A DNA stretch of 64,000 nt from Chlorocebus sabaeus. Its lineage: Eukaryota; Chordata; Mammalia; Primates; Cercopithecidae. Location of the stretch: assembly GCF_047675955.1 (NCBI RefSeq), contig NW_027327441.1:62001-126000 (forward strand), in the 5' to 3' direction. The notes under the pieces are model-generated. The model was not told where the DNA came from and did not search any database. It worked only from the letters and a program-made list of their open reading frames with translations. A program made the translations under genes and the position numbers. Positions 1 to 12,530 of this stretch are shown here, piece by piece (within the stretch, counting starts at the first letter, position 1; every line of letters begins with the position of its first letter).

Positions 1-640
1 TTCCAGTTTTGAATGCAAGATATTTCCTTTTTCACCATAGCCCTCTATGGACTTCCAAATATCCCTTTGCCAATTCCACAAGAACAGCCTTAGCGAAAGG
101 CTTCTTGAAGGGAAAGATGTAACTCTGTGAGATGAATTAAGAGAACACAGAGCAGTTTCTCAGAAAGCTTCTTTCCAGTTTTGAACGGAAGGTATTTCCT
201 TTTTCACCATAGCCCTTTATGGGCTTCCAAATATCACTTTGCCAATTCCACAGGAACAGCCTTAGCAAATGGCTTCTTGAAGGGAAAGATGTAACTCTGT
301 GAGATGAATTAACAGAACACAGAGGAGTTTCTCAGAAAGCTTCTTTCCAGTTTTGAACGGAAGATATTTCCTTTTTCACCGTAGCCCTCCTTGGGCTTCC
401 AATACCACTTTGCCAATTCCACAAGAACAGCCTTAGGGAAAGGCTTCTTGAAGGGAAAGATGTAACTCTGTGAGATGAATTAACAGAACACAGAGCAGTT
501 TCTCAGAAAGCTTCTTTCCAGTTTTGAACGGAAGATATTTCCTTTTTCAGCGTAGCCCTCCATGGGCTTCCAAATACCACTTTGCCAATTCCACAAGAAC
601 AGCCTTAGCGAAAGGCTTCTTGAAGGGAATGATGTAACTC
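1..640 (-). repeat. Array edge: four monomers from a mosaic of two registers
   Basis: The first ~370 bp match 2921-3290 with only a few differences: a TGAATGCAAG monomer with CTATGGACTTCC, then the TTTATGGGC/CACAGGAACAGCC monomer. From ~373 the order changes to the CCTTGGGCTTCCAATACC monomer (one base shorter) and then the CAGCGTAGCCCTCCATGGGC monomer, an order also found at ~26460-26680 and ~46370-46600. No unique DNA is present; the array continues beyond the window. Confidence 0.7.
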
Positions 641-2070
641 AGAGAGATGAATTAACAGAACACAGAGCAGTTTCTCAGAAAGGTTCTTTCCAGATTTGAA
701 CGGAAGATATTTCCTTTTTCACCGTAGCCCACTATGGGCTTCCAAATATCCCTTTGCCAATTCCACAAGAAGAGCCTTAGCGAAAGGTTTCTTCAAGGGA
801 AAGATGTAACTCTGTGAGATGAATTAACAGAACACAGAGCAGTTTCTCAGAAAGCTTCTTTCCAGTTTTGAACGGAAGATATTTCCTTTTTCACCATAGC
901 CCTCTACGGGCTTCCAAATATCACTTTGCCAACTCCACAAGAGAAGCCTTAGTGAAAGGCTTCTTGAAGGGAAAGATGTAACTCTGTGAGATGAATTAAC
1001 AGAACACAGAGCGGTTTTTCAGAAAGCTTCTTTCCAGTTTTGAACGGAAGATATTTCCTTTTTCACCATAGCCCTCTATGGGCTTCCAAATATCACTTTG
1101 CCAATTCCACAAGAACAGCCTTAGCGAAAGGCTTCTTGAAGGGAAAGATGTAACTCTGTGGGTTGAATTAACAGAACACGGAGCAGTTTCTCAGGAAGCT
1201 TCTTTCCAGTTTTGAACGGAAGATATTTCCTTTTTCACCATAGCCCTCTATGTGCTTCCAAATATCCCTTTGCCAATTCCACAAGAACAGCCTTAGCGAA
1301 AGGCTTCTTGAAGGGAAAGATGTAACTCTGTGTGATGAATTATCGGAACACAGAGCAGTTTCTCAGAAAGCTTCTTTCCAGTTTTGAAAGGAAGATATTT
1401 CCTTTTTCACCATAGCGCTCTATGGGCTTCCAAATATCCCTTTTCCAATTCCACAAGAACAGCCTTAGCGAAAGGCTTCTTGAAGGGAAAGATGTAACTC
1501 TGTGAGATGAATTAACAGAACACAGAGCAGTTTCTCAGAAAGCTTCTTTCCAGTTTTGAACGGAAGATATTTCGTTTTTCACCATAGCCCTCTATGGGCT
1601 TCCAAATATCCCTTTGCCAATTCCACAAGAACAGCCTAAGCGAAAGGATTCTTGAAGGGAAACATGTAACTCTGTGAGATGAATTAACAGAACACACAGC
1701 AGTTTCTCAGAAAGCTTCTTTCCAGTTTTGAAAGGAAGATATTTCCTTTTTCCCATAGCGCTCTATGGGCTTCCAAATATCCCTTTTCCAATTCCACAAG
1801 AACAGCCTTAGCGAAAGGCTTCTTGAAGGGAAAGATGTAACTCTGTGAAATGAATTAACAGAACACAGAGCAGTTTCTCAGAAAGCTTCTTTCCAGTTAT
1901 GAACGGAAGATTTTTCCTTTTTCACCGTAGCCCTCAATGGGCTTCCAAATATCCCTTTGCCAATTCCACAAGAACAGCCTTAGCGAAAGGCTTCTTGAAG
2001 GGAAAGATGTAACTCTGTGAGATGAATTAACGGAACACAGAGCAGTTTCTCAGAAAGCTTTTTTCCAGTT
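641..2070 (-). repeat. Partial, diverged copy of the 26-monomer unit
   Basis: Monomer order matches 5104-6533 exactly 4463 bp downstream: GGTTCTTTCCAGATTT variant, GCGGTTT, CACGGAGCAG, CTATGTGCTTCC at 1248, TTATCGG, TTCG variants, TCCCATAG. By eye I count about 25-30 differences over 1.43 kb, roughly 2%, so this is an older relative of the unit that follows. It is closer to copies at ~26900-28330 and ~46810-48240, with roughly ten differences from each. It is the right-hand end of a unit whose left part is not in the window. Confidence 0.75.
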
Positions 2071-5000
2071 TTGAACGGAAGATATTTCCTTTTTCATCAT
2101 AGCCCTCTATGGGCTTCCAAAGATCACTTTGCCAATTCCACAAGAACAGCCTTAGCGAAAGGCTTCTTGAAGGGAAAGATGTAACTCTGTGAGATGAATT
2201 AACAGAACACAGAGCAGTTTCTCAGAAAGCTTCTTTCAAGTATAGAACGCAAGATATTTCCTTTTTCACAGTAGCCCTCCATGGACTTCCAAATATCCCT
2301 TTGCCATTTCCACAAGAACATCCTTAGCGAAAGGCTTCTTGAAGGGAAAGATGTAACTCTGTGAGATGAATTAACAGAACACAGAGCAGTTTCTCAGAAA
2401 GCTTCTTTCCGGTTTTGAACAGAAGATATTTCCTTTTTCACCATAGCCCTCTATGGGCTTCCAAATATCACTTTGCCAATTCCACAAGAACAGCCTTAGC
2501 GAAAGGCTTCTTGAAGGGAAAGATGTAACTCTGTGAGATGAATTAACAGAACACAGAGCAGTTTCTCAGAAAGCTTCTTTCCAGTTTTGAAAGGAAGATA
2601 CTTCCTTTTTCCCATAGCCCTCTATGGGCTTCCAAATATCCCTTTTCCAATTCCACAAGAACAGCCTTAGCGAAAGGCTTCTTGAAGGGAAAGATGTAAC
2701 ACTGTGAGATGAATTAACAGAACACAGAGCAGTTTCTCAGAAAGCTTCTTTCCAGTATTGAACCCAAGATATTTCCTTTTCACCGTAGCCCTCCTTGGGC
2801 TTCCAAATATCCCTTTGCCAATTCCACAAGAACAGCCTTAGCGAAAGGCTTCTTGAAGGTAAAGAGGTAACTCTCTGAGATGAATTAACAGAACACAGAG
2901 CAGTTTCTCAGAAAGCTTCTTTCCAGTTTTGAATGCAAGATATTTCCTTTTTCACCATAGCCCTCTATGGACTTCCAAATATCCCTTTGCCAATTCCACA
3001 AGAACAGCCTTAGCGAAAGGCTTCTTGAAGGGAAAGATGTAACTCTGTGAGATGAATTAACAGAACACAGAGCAGTTTCTCAGAAAGCTTCTTTCCAGTT
3101 TTGAACGGAAGGTATTTCCTTTTTCAACATAGCCCTTTATGGGCTTCCAAATATCACTTTCCCAATTCCACAGGAACAGCCTTAGCGAATGGCTTCTTGA
3201 AGGGAAAGATGTAACTCTGTGAGATGAATTAACAGAACACAGAGGAGTTTCTCAGAAAGATTCTTTCCAGTTTTGAATGGAAGATATTTCCTTTTTCACC
3301 GTAGCCCACTATGGGCTTCCAAATATGACTTTGCCAAGTCCACAAGAACAGCCTTAGCGAAAGGGTGAAGGGAAAGATGTAAATCTGTGAGATGAATTAA
3401 CAGAACACAGAGCAGTTTCTCAGAAAGCTTCTGTCCAGTATTGAACGCAAGATATTTCCTTTTTCACCGTAGCCCTCTATGGCCTGCAAAATATCACTTT
3501 GCCAATTCCACAAGAACAGTCTTAGCGAAAGGCTTCTTGAAGGCAAAGATGTAGCTCTGTGAGATGAATTAATAGAACACAGAGCAGTTTCTCAGAAAGC
3601 TTCTTTCCAGTTTTGAAGGGAAGGTATTTCCTTTTTCACGATAGCCCTCTATGGGCTTCCAAATATCACTTTGCCAATTACACAAGAACAGCCTTAACGA
3701 AAGGCTTCATGAAGGGAAAGATGTAACTCTGGGAGATGAATTAACAGAACACAGAGCAGTTTCTCAGAAAGCTTCTTTCCAGTTTTGAACGGAAGATATT
3801 TCCTTTTTCACCGTAGCCCTCTATGGGCTTCCAAATAACACTTTGCCAATTCTACAAGAACAGCCTTAGCGAAAGGCTTCTTGAAGGGAAAGATGTAAGT
3901 CTGTGAGATGAATTAACAGAACACAGAGCAGTTTCTCAGAAAGCTTCTTTCCAGTTTTGAACGGAAGATATTTCCTTTTTCACCGTAGCCCTCTATGGTC
4001 TTCCAAATATCACTTTGCCAATTCCACAAGAACAGCCTTAGCGAAAGTCTTCTTGAAGGGAAAGATGTAACTCTGAGAGATGAATTAGCAAAACACAGAG
4101 CAGTGTCTCAGAAAGCTTCTTTACAGTATTGAACGGAAGATATTTCGTGTTTCAGCGTAGCCCTGCATGGGCTTCCAAATACCACTTTGCCAATTCCACA
4201 AGAACAGCCTTAGCGAAAGGCTTCTTGAAGGGAAAGATGTAACTCTGTGAGATGAATTAACAGAACACAGAGCAGTTTCTCGGAAAGCTACTTTCCAGTT
4301 TTGAACGGAAGATATTTCCTATATCACCGTAGCCGTCTATGGGCTTCCAAATATCACTTAGCGAATTCCACAAGAACAGCCTTAGCGAATGGCTTCTTGA
4401 ATGGAAAGATGCAACTCTGTGAGATGAATTAACAGAACACAGAGCAGGTTCTCAGAAAGCTTCTTTCCAGTTTTGAACGGAAGATATTTCCTTTTTCACC
4501 ATAGCCCTCTATGGGCTTCCAAATATCCCTTTGTAATTCCACAAGAACAGCCTTAGCGAAAGGCTTCTTGAAGGGAAAGATGTAACTCTGTGAGATGAAT
4601 TAACAGAACACAGAGCAGTTTCTCAGAAAGCTTCTTTCAAGTGTTGAACGCAAGATATTTCCTTTTTCACAGTAGCCCTCCATGGATTCCAAATATCCCT
4701 TTGCCAATTTCCCAAAAACAGCCTTAGCGAAAGTCTTCTTGAAGGGAAAGATGTAACTCTGTGAGATGAATTAACAGCACACAGAGCAGTTTCTCGGAAA
4801 GCTTCTTTCCAGTTTTGAACGGAAGATATTTCCTGTTTCACCATAGCCCTCTATGGGCTTCCAAATATCACTTTGAGAATTCCACAAGAACAGCCTTAGC
4901 GAAAGGCTTCTTGAAGGGAATGATGTAACTCTGTGAGACGAATTAACGGAACACAGAGCAGTTTCTCAGAAAGCTTCTTTCCAGTATTGAACCCAAGATA

Positions 5001-6533
5001 TTTCCTTTTTCACCGTAGCCCTCTATGAGCTTCCAAATATCACTTTGCCCATTCCACAAGAACAGCCTTAGCGAAAGTCTTCTTGAAGGGAAAGATGTAA
5101 CTCAGTGAGATGAATTAACAGAACACAGAGCAGTTTCTCAGAAAGGTTCTTTAAAGATTTGAACGGAAGATGTTTCCTTTTTCACCGTAGCCCTCTATGG
5201 GCTTCCAAATATCCCTTTGCCAATTCCACAAGAAGAGCCTTAGCGAAAGGTTTCTTGAAGGGAAAGATGTAACTCTGTGAGATGAATTAACAGAACACAG
5301 AGCAGTTTCTCAGAAAGCTTCTTTCCAGTTTTGAAAGGAAGATATTTCCTTTTTCACCATAGCCCTCAACGGGCTTCCAAATATCACTTTGCCAACTCCA
5401 CAAGAGAAGCCTTAGTGAAAGGCTTCTTGAAGGGAAAGATGTAACTCTGTGAGATGAATTAACAGAACACAGAGCGGTTTCTCAGAAAGCTTCTTTCCAG
5501 TTTTGAACGGAAGATATTTCCTTTTTCACCATAGCCCTCTATGGGCTTCCAAATATCACTTTGCCAATTCCACAAGAACAGCGTTAGCGAAAGGCTTCTT
5601 GAAGGGAAAGATGTAACTCTGTGGGATGAATTAACAGAACACGGAGCAGTTTCTCAGAAATCTTCTTTCCAGTTTTGAACGGAAGATATTTCCTTTTTCA
5701 CCATAGCCCTCTATGTGCTTCCAAATATCCCTTTGCCAATTCCACAAGAACAGCCTTAGCGAAAGGCTTCTTGAAGGGAAAGATGTAACTCTGTGTGATG
5801 AATTATGGGAACACAGAGCAGTTTCTCAGAAAGCTTCTTTCCAGTTTTGAAAGGAATATATTTCCTTTTTCACCATAGCGCTCTATGGGCTTCCAAATAT
5901 CCCTTTGCCAATTCCACAAGAACAGCCTTAGCGAAAGGCTTCTTGAAGGGAAAGATGTAACTCTGTGAGATGAATTAACAGAACACAGAGCAGTTTCTCA
6001 GAAAGCTTCTTTCCAGTTTTGAACGGAAGATATTTCGTTTTTCACCATAGGCCTCTATGGGCTTCCAAATATCCCTTTTCCAATTCCACAAGAACAGCCT
6101 TAGCGAAAGGCTTCTTGAAGGGAAAGATGTAACTCTGTGAGATGAATTAAGAGAACACACAGCAGTTTCTCAGAAAGCTTCTTTCCAGTTTTGAAAGGGA
6201 GATATTTCCTTTTTCCCGTAGCGCTCTATGGGCTTCCTAATATCCCTTTTCCAATTCCACAAGAACAGCCTTAGCGAAAGGCTTCTTGAAGGGAAAGATG
6301 TAACTCTGTGAAATGAATTAACAGAACACAGAGCAGTTTCTCAGAAAGCTTCTTTCCAGTTTTGAACGGAAGATTTTTCCTTTTTCACCATAGCCCTCAA
6401 TGGGCTTCCAAATATCCCTTTGCCAATTCCACAAGAACAGCCTTAGCGAAAGGCTTCTTGAAGGGAAAGATGTAACTCTGTGAGATGAATTAACAGAACA
6501 CAGAGCAGTTTCTCAGAAAGCTTCTTTCCAGTA
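2071..6533 (-). repeat. 26-monomer higher-order repeat unit, copy A (4463 bp)
   Basis: A 26-monomer unit is repeated immediately downstream at an offset of 4463 bp. About eighteen rare variants were checked and all recur in copy B. They include the one-base-short CCTTTTCACCG at ~2776, GGTAAAGAGG at ~2868, the AAAGGGTG monomer at 3363, TTCTGTCCAG at ~3430, CAGTGTCTC at ~4111, CCGTCTATGGGC at ~4332, the one-base-short TTTGTAATTCC at ~4531, GGATTCC at ~4684, CGAATTAACGG at ~4938, AAAGATTTGAACGG at ~5152, AAGGAATATATTTCC at ~5850 and TTCCTAATATCCC at ~6234. The length is 26 x 172 minus 9, and the nine missing bases are one net 4-bp deletion plus five 1-bp deletions. Unit boundaries were set at the inferred crossover; any circular permutation is equally valid. 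Confidence 0.9.
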
Positions 6534-6559
6534 TTGAACGGAAGATATTTCCTTTTTCA
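6534..6559. other. Mapped unequal-crossover interval between copies A and B
   Basis: The monomer here is a hybrid. To its left, CAGTATTGAACGG matches the monomer at 10986-11022, while the copy-A equivalent at 2059-2070 has CAGTTTTGAACGG. To its right, CATCATAG matches 2095-2102, while the other parent at 11021 has CACCGTAG. The three sites share 26 bp, from TGAACGG to TTTTTCA (2071-2096, 6534-6559, 10997-11022). The exchange lies inside it, next to the pJ-alpha motif. Confidence 0.8.
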
Positions 6560-9500
6560 TCATAGCCCTCTATGGGCTTCCAAAGATCACTTTGCCAATT
6601 CCACAAGAACAGCCTTAGCGAAAGGCTTCTTGAAGGGAAAGATGTAACTCTGTGAGATGAATTAACAGAACACAGAGCAGTTTCTCAGAAAGCTTCTTTC
6701 AAGTATAGAACGCAAGATATTTCCTTTTTCACAGTAGCCCTCCATGGACTTCCAAATATCCCTTTGCCATTTCCACAAGAACATCCTTAGCGAAAGGCTT
6801 CTTGAAGGGAAAGATGTAACTCTGTGAGATGAATTAACAGAACACAGAGCAGTTTCTCAGAAAGCTTCTTTCCGGTTTTGAACAGAAGATATTTCCTTTT
6901 TCACCATAGCCCTCTATGGGCTTCCAAATATCACTTTGCCAATTCCACAAGAACAGCCTTAGCGAAAGGCTTCTTGAAGGGAAAGATGTAACTCTGTGAG
7001 ATGAATTAACAGAACACAGAGCAGTTTCTCAGAAAGCTTCTTTCCAGTTTTGAAAGGAAGATACTTCCTTTTTCCCATAGCCCTCTATGGGCTTCCAAAT
7101 ATCCCTTTTCCAATTCCACAAGAACAGCCTTAGCGAAAGGCTTCTTGAAGGGAAAGATGTAACACTGTGAGATGAATTAACAGAACACAGAGCAGTTTCT
7201 CAGAAAGCTTCTTTCCAGTATTGAACCCAAGATATTTCCTTTTCACCGTAGCCCTCCTTGGGCTTCCAAATATCCCTTTGCCAATTCCACAAGAACAGCC
7301 TTAGCGAAAGGCTTCTTGAAGGTAAAGAGGTAACTCTCTGAGATGAATTAACAGAACACAGAGCAGTTTCTCAGAAAGCTTCTTTCCAGTTTTGAATGCA
7401 AGATATTTCCTTTTTCACCATAGCCCTCTATGGACTTCCAAATATCCCTTTGCCAATTCCACAAGAACAGCCTTAGCGAAAGGCTTCTTGAAGGGAAAGA
7501 TGTAACTCTGTGAGATGAATTAACAGAACACAGAGCAGTTTCTCAGAAAGCTTCTTTCCAGTTTTGAACGGAAGGTATTTCCTTTTTCAACATAGCCCTT
7601 TATGGGCTTCCAAATATCACTTTCCCAATTCCACAGGAACAGCCTTAGCGAATGGCTTCTTGAAGGGAAAGATGTAACTCTGTGAGATGAATTAACAGAA
7701 CACAGAGGAGTTTCTCAGAAAGATTCTTTCCAGTTTTGAATGGAAGATATTTCCTTTTTCACCGTAGCCCACTATGGGCTTCCAAATATGACTTTGCCAA
7801 GTCCACAAGAACAGCCTTAGCGAAAGGGTGAAGGGAAAGATGTAAATCTGTGAGATGAATTAACAGAACACAGAGCAGTTTCTCAGAAAGCTTCTGTCCA
7901 GTATTGAACGCAAGATATTTCCTTTTTCACCGTAGCCCTCTATGGCCTGCAAAATATCACTTTGCCAATTCCACAAGAACAGTCTTAGCGAAAGGCTTCT
8001 TGAAGGCAAAGATGTAGCTCTGTGAGATGAATTAATAGAACACAGAGCAGTTTCTCAGAAAGCTTCTTTCCAGTTTTGAAGGGAAGGTATTTCCTTTTTC
8101 ACGATAGCCCTCTATGGGCTTCCAAATATCACTTTGCCAATTACACAAGAACAGCCTTAACGAAAGGCTTCATGAAGGGAAAGATGTAACTCTGGGAGAT
8201 GAATTAACAGAACACAGAGCAGTTTCTCAGAAAGCTTCTTTCCAGTTTTGAACGGAAGATATTTCCTTTTTCACCGTAGCCCTCTATGGGCTTCCAAATA
8301 ACACTTTGCCAATTCTACAAGAACAGCCTTAGCGAAAGGCTTCTTGAAGGGAAAGATGTAAGTCTGTGAGATGAATTAACAGAACACAGAGCAGTTTCTC
8401 AGAAAGCTTCTTTCCAGTTTTGAACGGAAGATATTTCCTTTTTCACCGTAGCCCTCTATGGTCTTCCAAATATCACTTTGCCAATTCCACAAGAACAGCC
8501 TTAGCGAAAGTCTTCTTGAAGGGAAAGATGTAACTCTGAGAGATGAATTAGCAAAACACAGAGCAGTGTCTCAGAAAGCTTCTTTACAGTATTGAACGGA
8601 AGATATTTCGTGTTTCAGCGTAGCCCTGCATGGGCTTCCAAATACCACTTTGCCAATTCCACAAGAACAGCCTTAGCGAAAGGCTTCTTGAAGGGAAAGA
8701 TGTAACTCTGTGAGATGAATTAACAGAACACAGAGCAGTTTCTCGGAAAGCTACTTTCCAGTTTTGAACGGAAGATATTTCCTATATCACCGTAGCCGTC
8801 TATGGGCTTCCAAATATCACTTAGCGAATTCCACAAGAACAGCCTTAGCGAATGGCTTCTTGAATGGAAAGATGCAACTCTGTGAGATGAATTAACAGAA
8901 CACAGAGCAGGTTCTCAGAAAGCTTCTTTCCAGTTTTGAACGGAAGATATTTCCTTTTTCACCATAGCCCTCTATGGGCTTCCAAATATCCCTTTGTAAT
9001 TCCACAAGAACAGCCTTAGCGAAAGGCTTCTTGAAGGGAAAGATGTAACTCTGTGAGATGAATTAACAGAACACAGAGCAGTTTCTCAGAAAGCTTCTTT
9101 CAAGTGTTGAACGCAAGATATTTCCTTTTTCACAGTAGCCCTCCATGGATTCCAAATATCCCTTTGCCAATTTCCCAAAAACAGCCTTAGCGAAAGTCTT
9201 CTTGAAGGGAAAGATGTAACTCTGTGAGATGAATTAACAGCACACAGAGCAGTTTCTCGGAAAGCTTCTTTCCAGTTTTGAACGGAAGATATTTCCTGTT
9301 TCACCATAGCCCTCTATGGGCTTCCAAATATCACTTTGAGAATTCCACAAGAACAGCCTTAGCGAAAGGCTTCTTGAAGGGAATGATGTAACTCTGTGAG
9401 ACGAATTAACGGAACACAGAGCAGTTTCTCAGAAAGCTTCTTTCCAGTATTGAACCCAAGATATTTCCTTTTTCACCGTAGCCCTCTATGAGCTTCCAAA

Positions 9501-10996
9501 TATCACTTTGCCCATTCCACAAGAACAGCCTTAGCGAAAGTCTTCTTGAAGGGAAAGATGTAACTCAGTGAGATGAATTAACAGAACACAGAGCAGTTTC
9601 TCAGAAAGGTTCTTTAAAGATTTGAACGGAAGATGTTTCCTTTTTCACCGTAGCCCTCTATGGGCTTCCAAATATCCCTTTGCCAATTCCACAAGAAGAG
9701 CCTTAGCGAAAGGTTTCTTGAAGGGAAAGATGTAACTCTGTGAGATGAATTAACAGAACACAGAGCAGTTTCTCAGAAAGCTTCTTTCCAGTTTTGAAAG
9801 GAAGATATTTCCTTTTTCACCATAGCCCTCAACGGGCTTCCAAATATCACTTTGCCAACTCCACAAGAGAAGCCTTAGTGAAAGGCTTCTTGAAGGGAAA
9901 GATGTAACTCTGTGAGATGAATTAACAGAACACAGAGCGGTTTCTCAGAAAGCTTCTTTCCAGTTTTGAACGGAAGATATTTCCTTTTTCACCATAGCCC
10001 TCTATGGGCTTCCAAATATCACTTTGCCAATTCCACAAGAACAGCGTTAGCGAAAGGCTTCTTGAAGGGAAAGATGTAACTCTGTGGGATGAATTAACAG
10101 AACACGGAGCAGTTTCTCAGAAATCTTCTTTCCAGTTTTGAACGGAAGATATTTCCTTTTTCACCATAGCCCTCTATGTGCTTCCAAATATCCCTTTGCC
10201 AATTCCACAAGAACAGCCTTAGCGAAAGGCTTCTTGAAGGGAAAGATGTAACTCTGTGTGATGAATTATGGGAACACAGAGCAGTTTCTCAGAAAGCTTC
10301 TTTCCAGTTTTGAAAGGAATATATTTCCTTTTTCACCATAGCGCTCTATGGGCTTCCAAATATCCCTTTGCCAATTCCACAAGAACAGCCTTAGCGAAAG
10401 GCTTCTTGAAGGGAAAGATGTAACTCTGTGAGATGAATTAACAGAACACAGAGCAGTTTCTCAGAAAGCTTCTTTCCAGTTTTGAACGGAAGATATTTCG
10501 TTTTTCACCATAGGCCTCTATGGGCTTCCAAATATCCCTTTTCCAATTCCACAAGAACAGCCTTAGCGAAAGGCTTCTTGAAGGGAAAGATGTAACTCTG
10601 TGAGATGAATTAAGAGAACACACAGCAGTTTCTCAGAAAGCTTCTTTCCAGTTTTGAAAGGGAGATATTTCCTTTTTCCCGTAGCGCTCTATGGGCTTCC
10701 TAATATCCCTTTTCCAATTCCACAAGAACAGCCTTAGCGAAAGGCTTCTTGAAGGGAAAGATGTAACTCTGTGAAATGAATTAACAGAACACAGAGCAGT
10801 TTCTCAGAAAGCTTCTTTCCAGTTTTGAACGGAAGATTTTTCCTTTTTCACCATAGCCCTCAATGGGCTTCCAAATATCCCTTTGCCAATTCCACAAGAA
10901 CAGCCTTAGCGAAAGGCTTCTTGAAGGGAAAGATGTAACTCTGTGAGATGAATTAACAGAACACAGAGCAGTTTCTCAGAAAGCTTCTTTCCAGTA
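6534..10996 (-). repeat. 26-monomer higher-order repeat unit, copy B (4463 bp)
   Basis: Tandem partner of copy A. Every base I compared is identical, including all the rare substitutions and single-base deletions. CTATGTGCTTCC is at 10174 and the AAAGGGTG marker at 7826, each exactly 4463 bp after its copy-A equivalent (5711 and 3363). Identity stops at 11023, where CACCGTAG replaces CATCATAG. Divergence is at or near zero, against about 2% to the older copy at 641-2070, so this is a very recent duplication or an assembly duplication. Confidence 0.9.
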
Positions 10997-12530
10997 TTGA
11001 ACGGAAGATATTTCCTTTTTCACCGTAGCCCTCTATGGCCTTCCAAATATCACTTTGCCAATTCCACAAGAACAGCCTTAGCGAAAGGCTTCTTGAAGAC
11101 AAAGATGTAACTCTGTGAGATGAATTTAAAGAACACAGAGCAGTTTCTCAGAAAGCTTCTTTCCAGTTTTGAACGCAAGATATTTCCTTTTTCACAGTAG
11201 CCCTCCATGGACTTCCAAATATCCCTTTGCCAATTCCACAAGAACATCCTTAGCGAAAGGCTTCTTGAAGGGAAAGATGTAACTCTGTGAGATGAATTAA
11301 CAGAACACAGAGCAGTTTCTCAGAAAGCTTCTTTCCGGTTTTGAACGGAAGATATTTCCTTTTTCGCCATAGCCCTCTATGGGCTTCCAAAGATCACTTT
11401 GCCCATTCCACAGGAACAGCCTTAGCGAAAGTCTTCTTGAAGGGAAAGATGTAACTCTGTGAGATGAATTAACGGAACACAGAGCAGTTTCTCAGAAAGC
11501 TTCTTTCCAGTTTTGAAAGGAAGATACTTCCTTTTTCCCATAGCCCTCTATGGGCTTCCAAATATCCCTTTTCCAATTCCACAAGAACAGCCTTAGCGAA
11601 AGGCTTCTTTAAGGGAAAGATGTAACACTGTGAGATGAATTAACAGAACACAGAGCAGTTTCTCAGAAAGCTTCTTTCCAGTATTGAACCCAAGATATTT
11701 CCTTTTTCACCGTAGCCCTCCTTGGGCTTCCAAATATCCCTTTGCCAATTCCACAAGAACAGCCTTAGCGAAAGGCTTCTTGAAGGGAAAGAGGTAACTC
11801 TCTGAGATGAATTAACAGAACACAGAGCAGTTTCTCAGAAAGCTTCTTTACAGTATTGAACGGAAGATATTTCGTGTTTCACCGTAGCCTGCATGGGCTT
11901 CCAAATACCACTTTGCCAATTCCACAAGAACAGCCTTAGCGAAAGGCTTCTTGAAGGGAAAGATGTAACTCTGTGAGATGAATTAACAGCACACAGAGCA
12001 GTTTCTCGGAAAGCTTCTTTCCAGTTTTGAACGGAAGATATTTCCTTTTTCACCGTAGCCCTCTATGGTCTTCCAAATATCACTTTGCCAATTCCACAAG
12101 AACAGCCTTAGCGAAAGTCTTCTTGAAGGGAAAGATGTAACTCTGAGAGATGAATTAGCAAAACACAGAGCAGTGTCTCAGAAAGCTTCTTTACAGTATT
12201 GAACGGAAGATATTTCGTGTTTCAGCGTAGCCCTGCATGGGCTTCCAAATACCACTTTGCCAATTCCACAAGAACAGCCTTAGCGAAAGGCTTCTTGAAG
12301 GGAAAGATGTAACTCTGTGAGATGAATTAACAGAACACAGAGCAGTTTCTCGGAAAGCTACTTTCCAGTTTTGAACGGAAGATATTTCCTATATCACCGT
12401 AGCCCTCTATGGGCTTCCAAATATCACTTAGCGAATTCCACAAGAACAGCCTTAGCGAATGGCTTCTTGAATGGAAAGATGCAACTCTGTGAGATGAATT
12501 AACAGAACACAGAGCAGGTTCTCAGAAAGC
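10997..12530 (-). repeat. Rearranged continuation of the higher-order array
   Basis: From 11023 the order switches to a set (CTATGGCCTTCC, GAAGACAAAG, CCGGTTTTGAACGG, CAGTATTGAACCCAAG) also found at ~41890-42840 with one extra monomer there: the offset is 30894 at the start and 31066 later. A TTACAGTATTG monomer at ~11848 lacks one base (GTAGCCTGCATGGG). From ~12060 the order CTATGGTCTTCC, CAGCGTAG, CCTATATCACC matches copy B 3607 bp upstream (21 monomers). It is a mosaic of array segments only. Confidence 0.65.

Noticed and set aside
4871..4882. EcoRI sites (GAATTC) in TTTGAGAATTCC and TTTGCGAATTCC variants as a functional signal
   Set aside because: They are one-base or two-base variants of the common TTTGCCAATTCC and mark monomer types only; nothing suggests a function.
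2071..10996. Treating the identical copies as certainly biological
   Set aside because: Sequence alone cannot exclude an assembly duplication, so the claim is kept conditional on long-read support.
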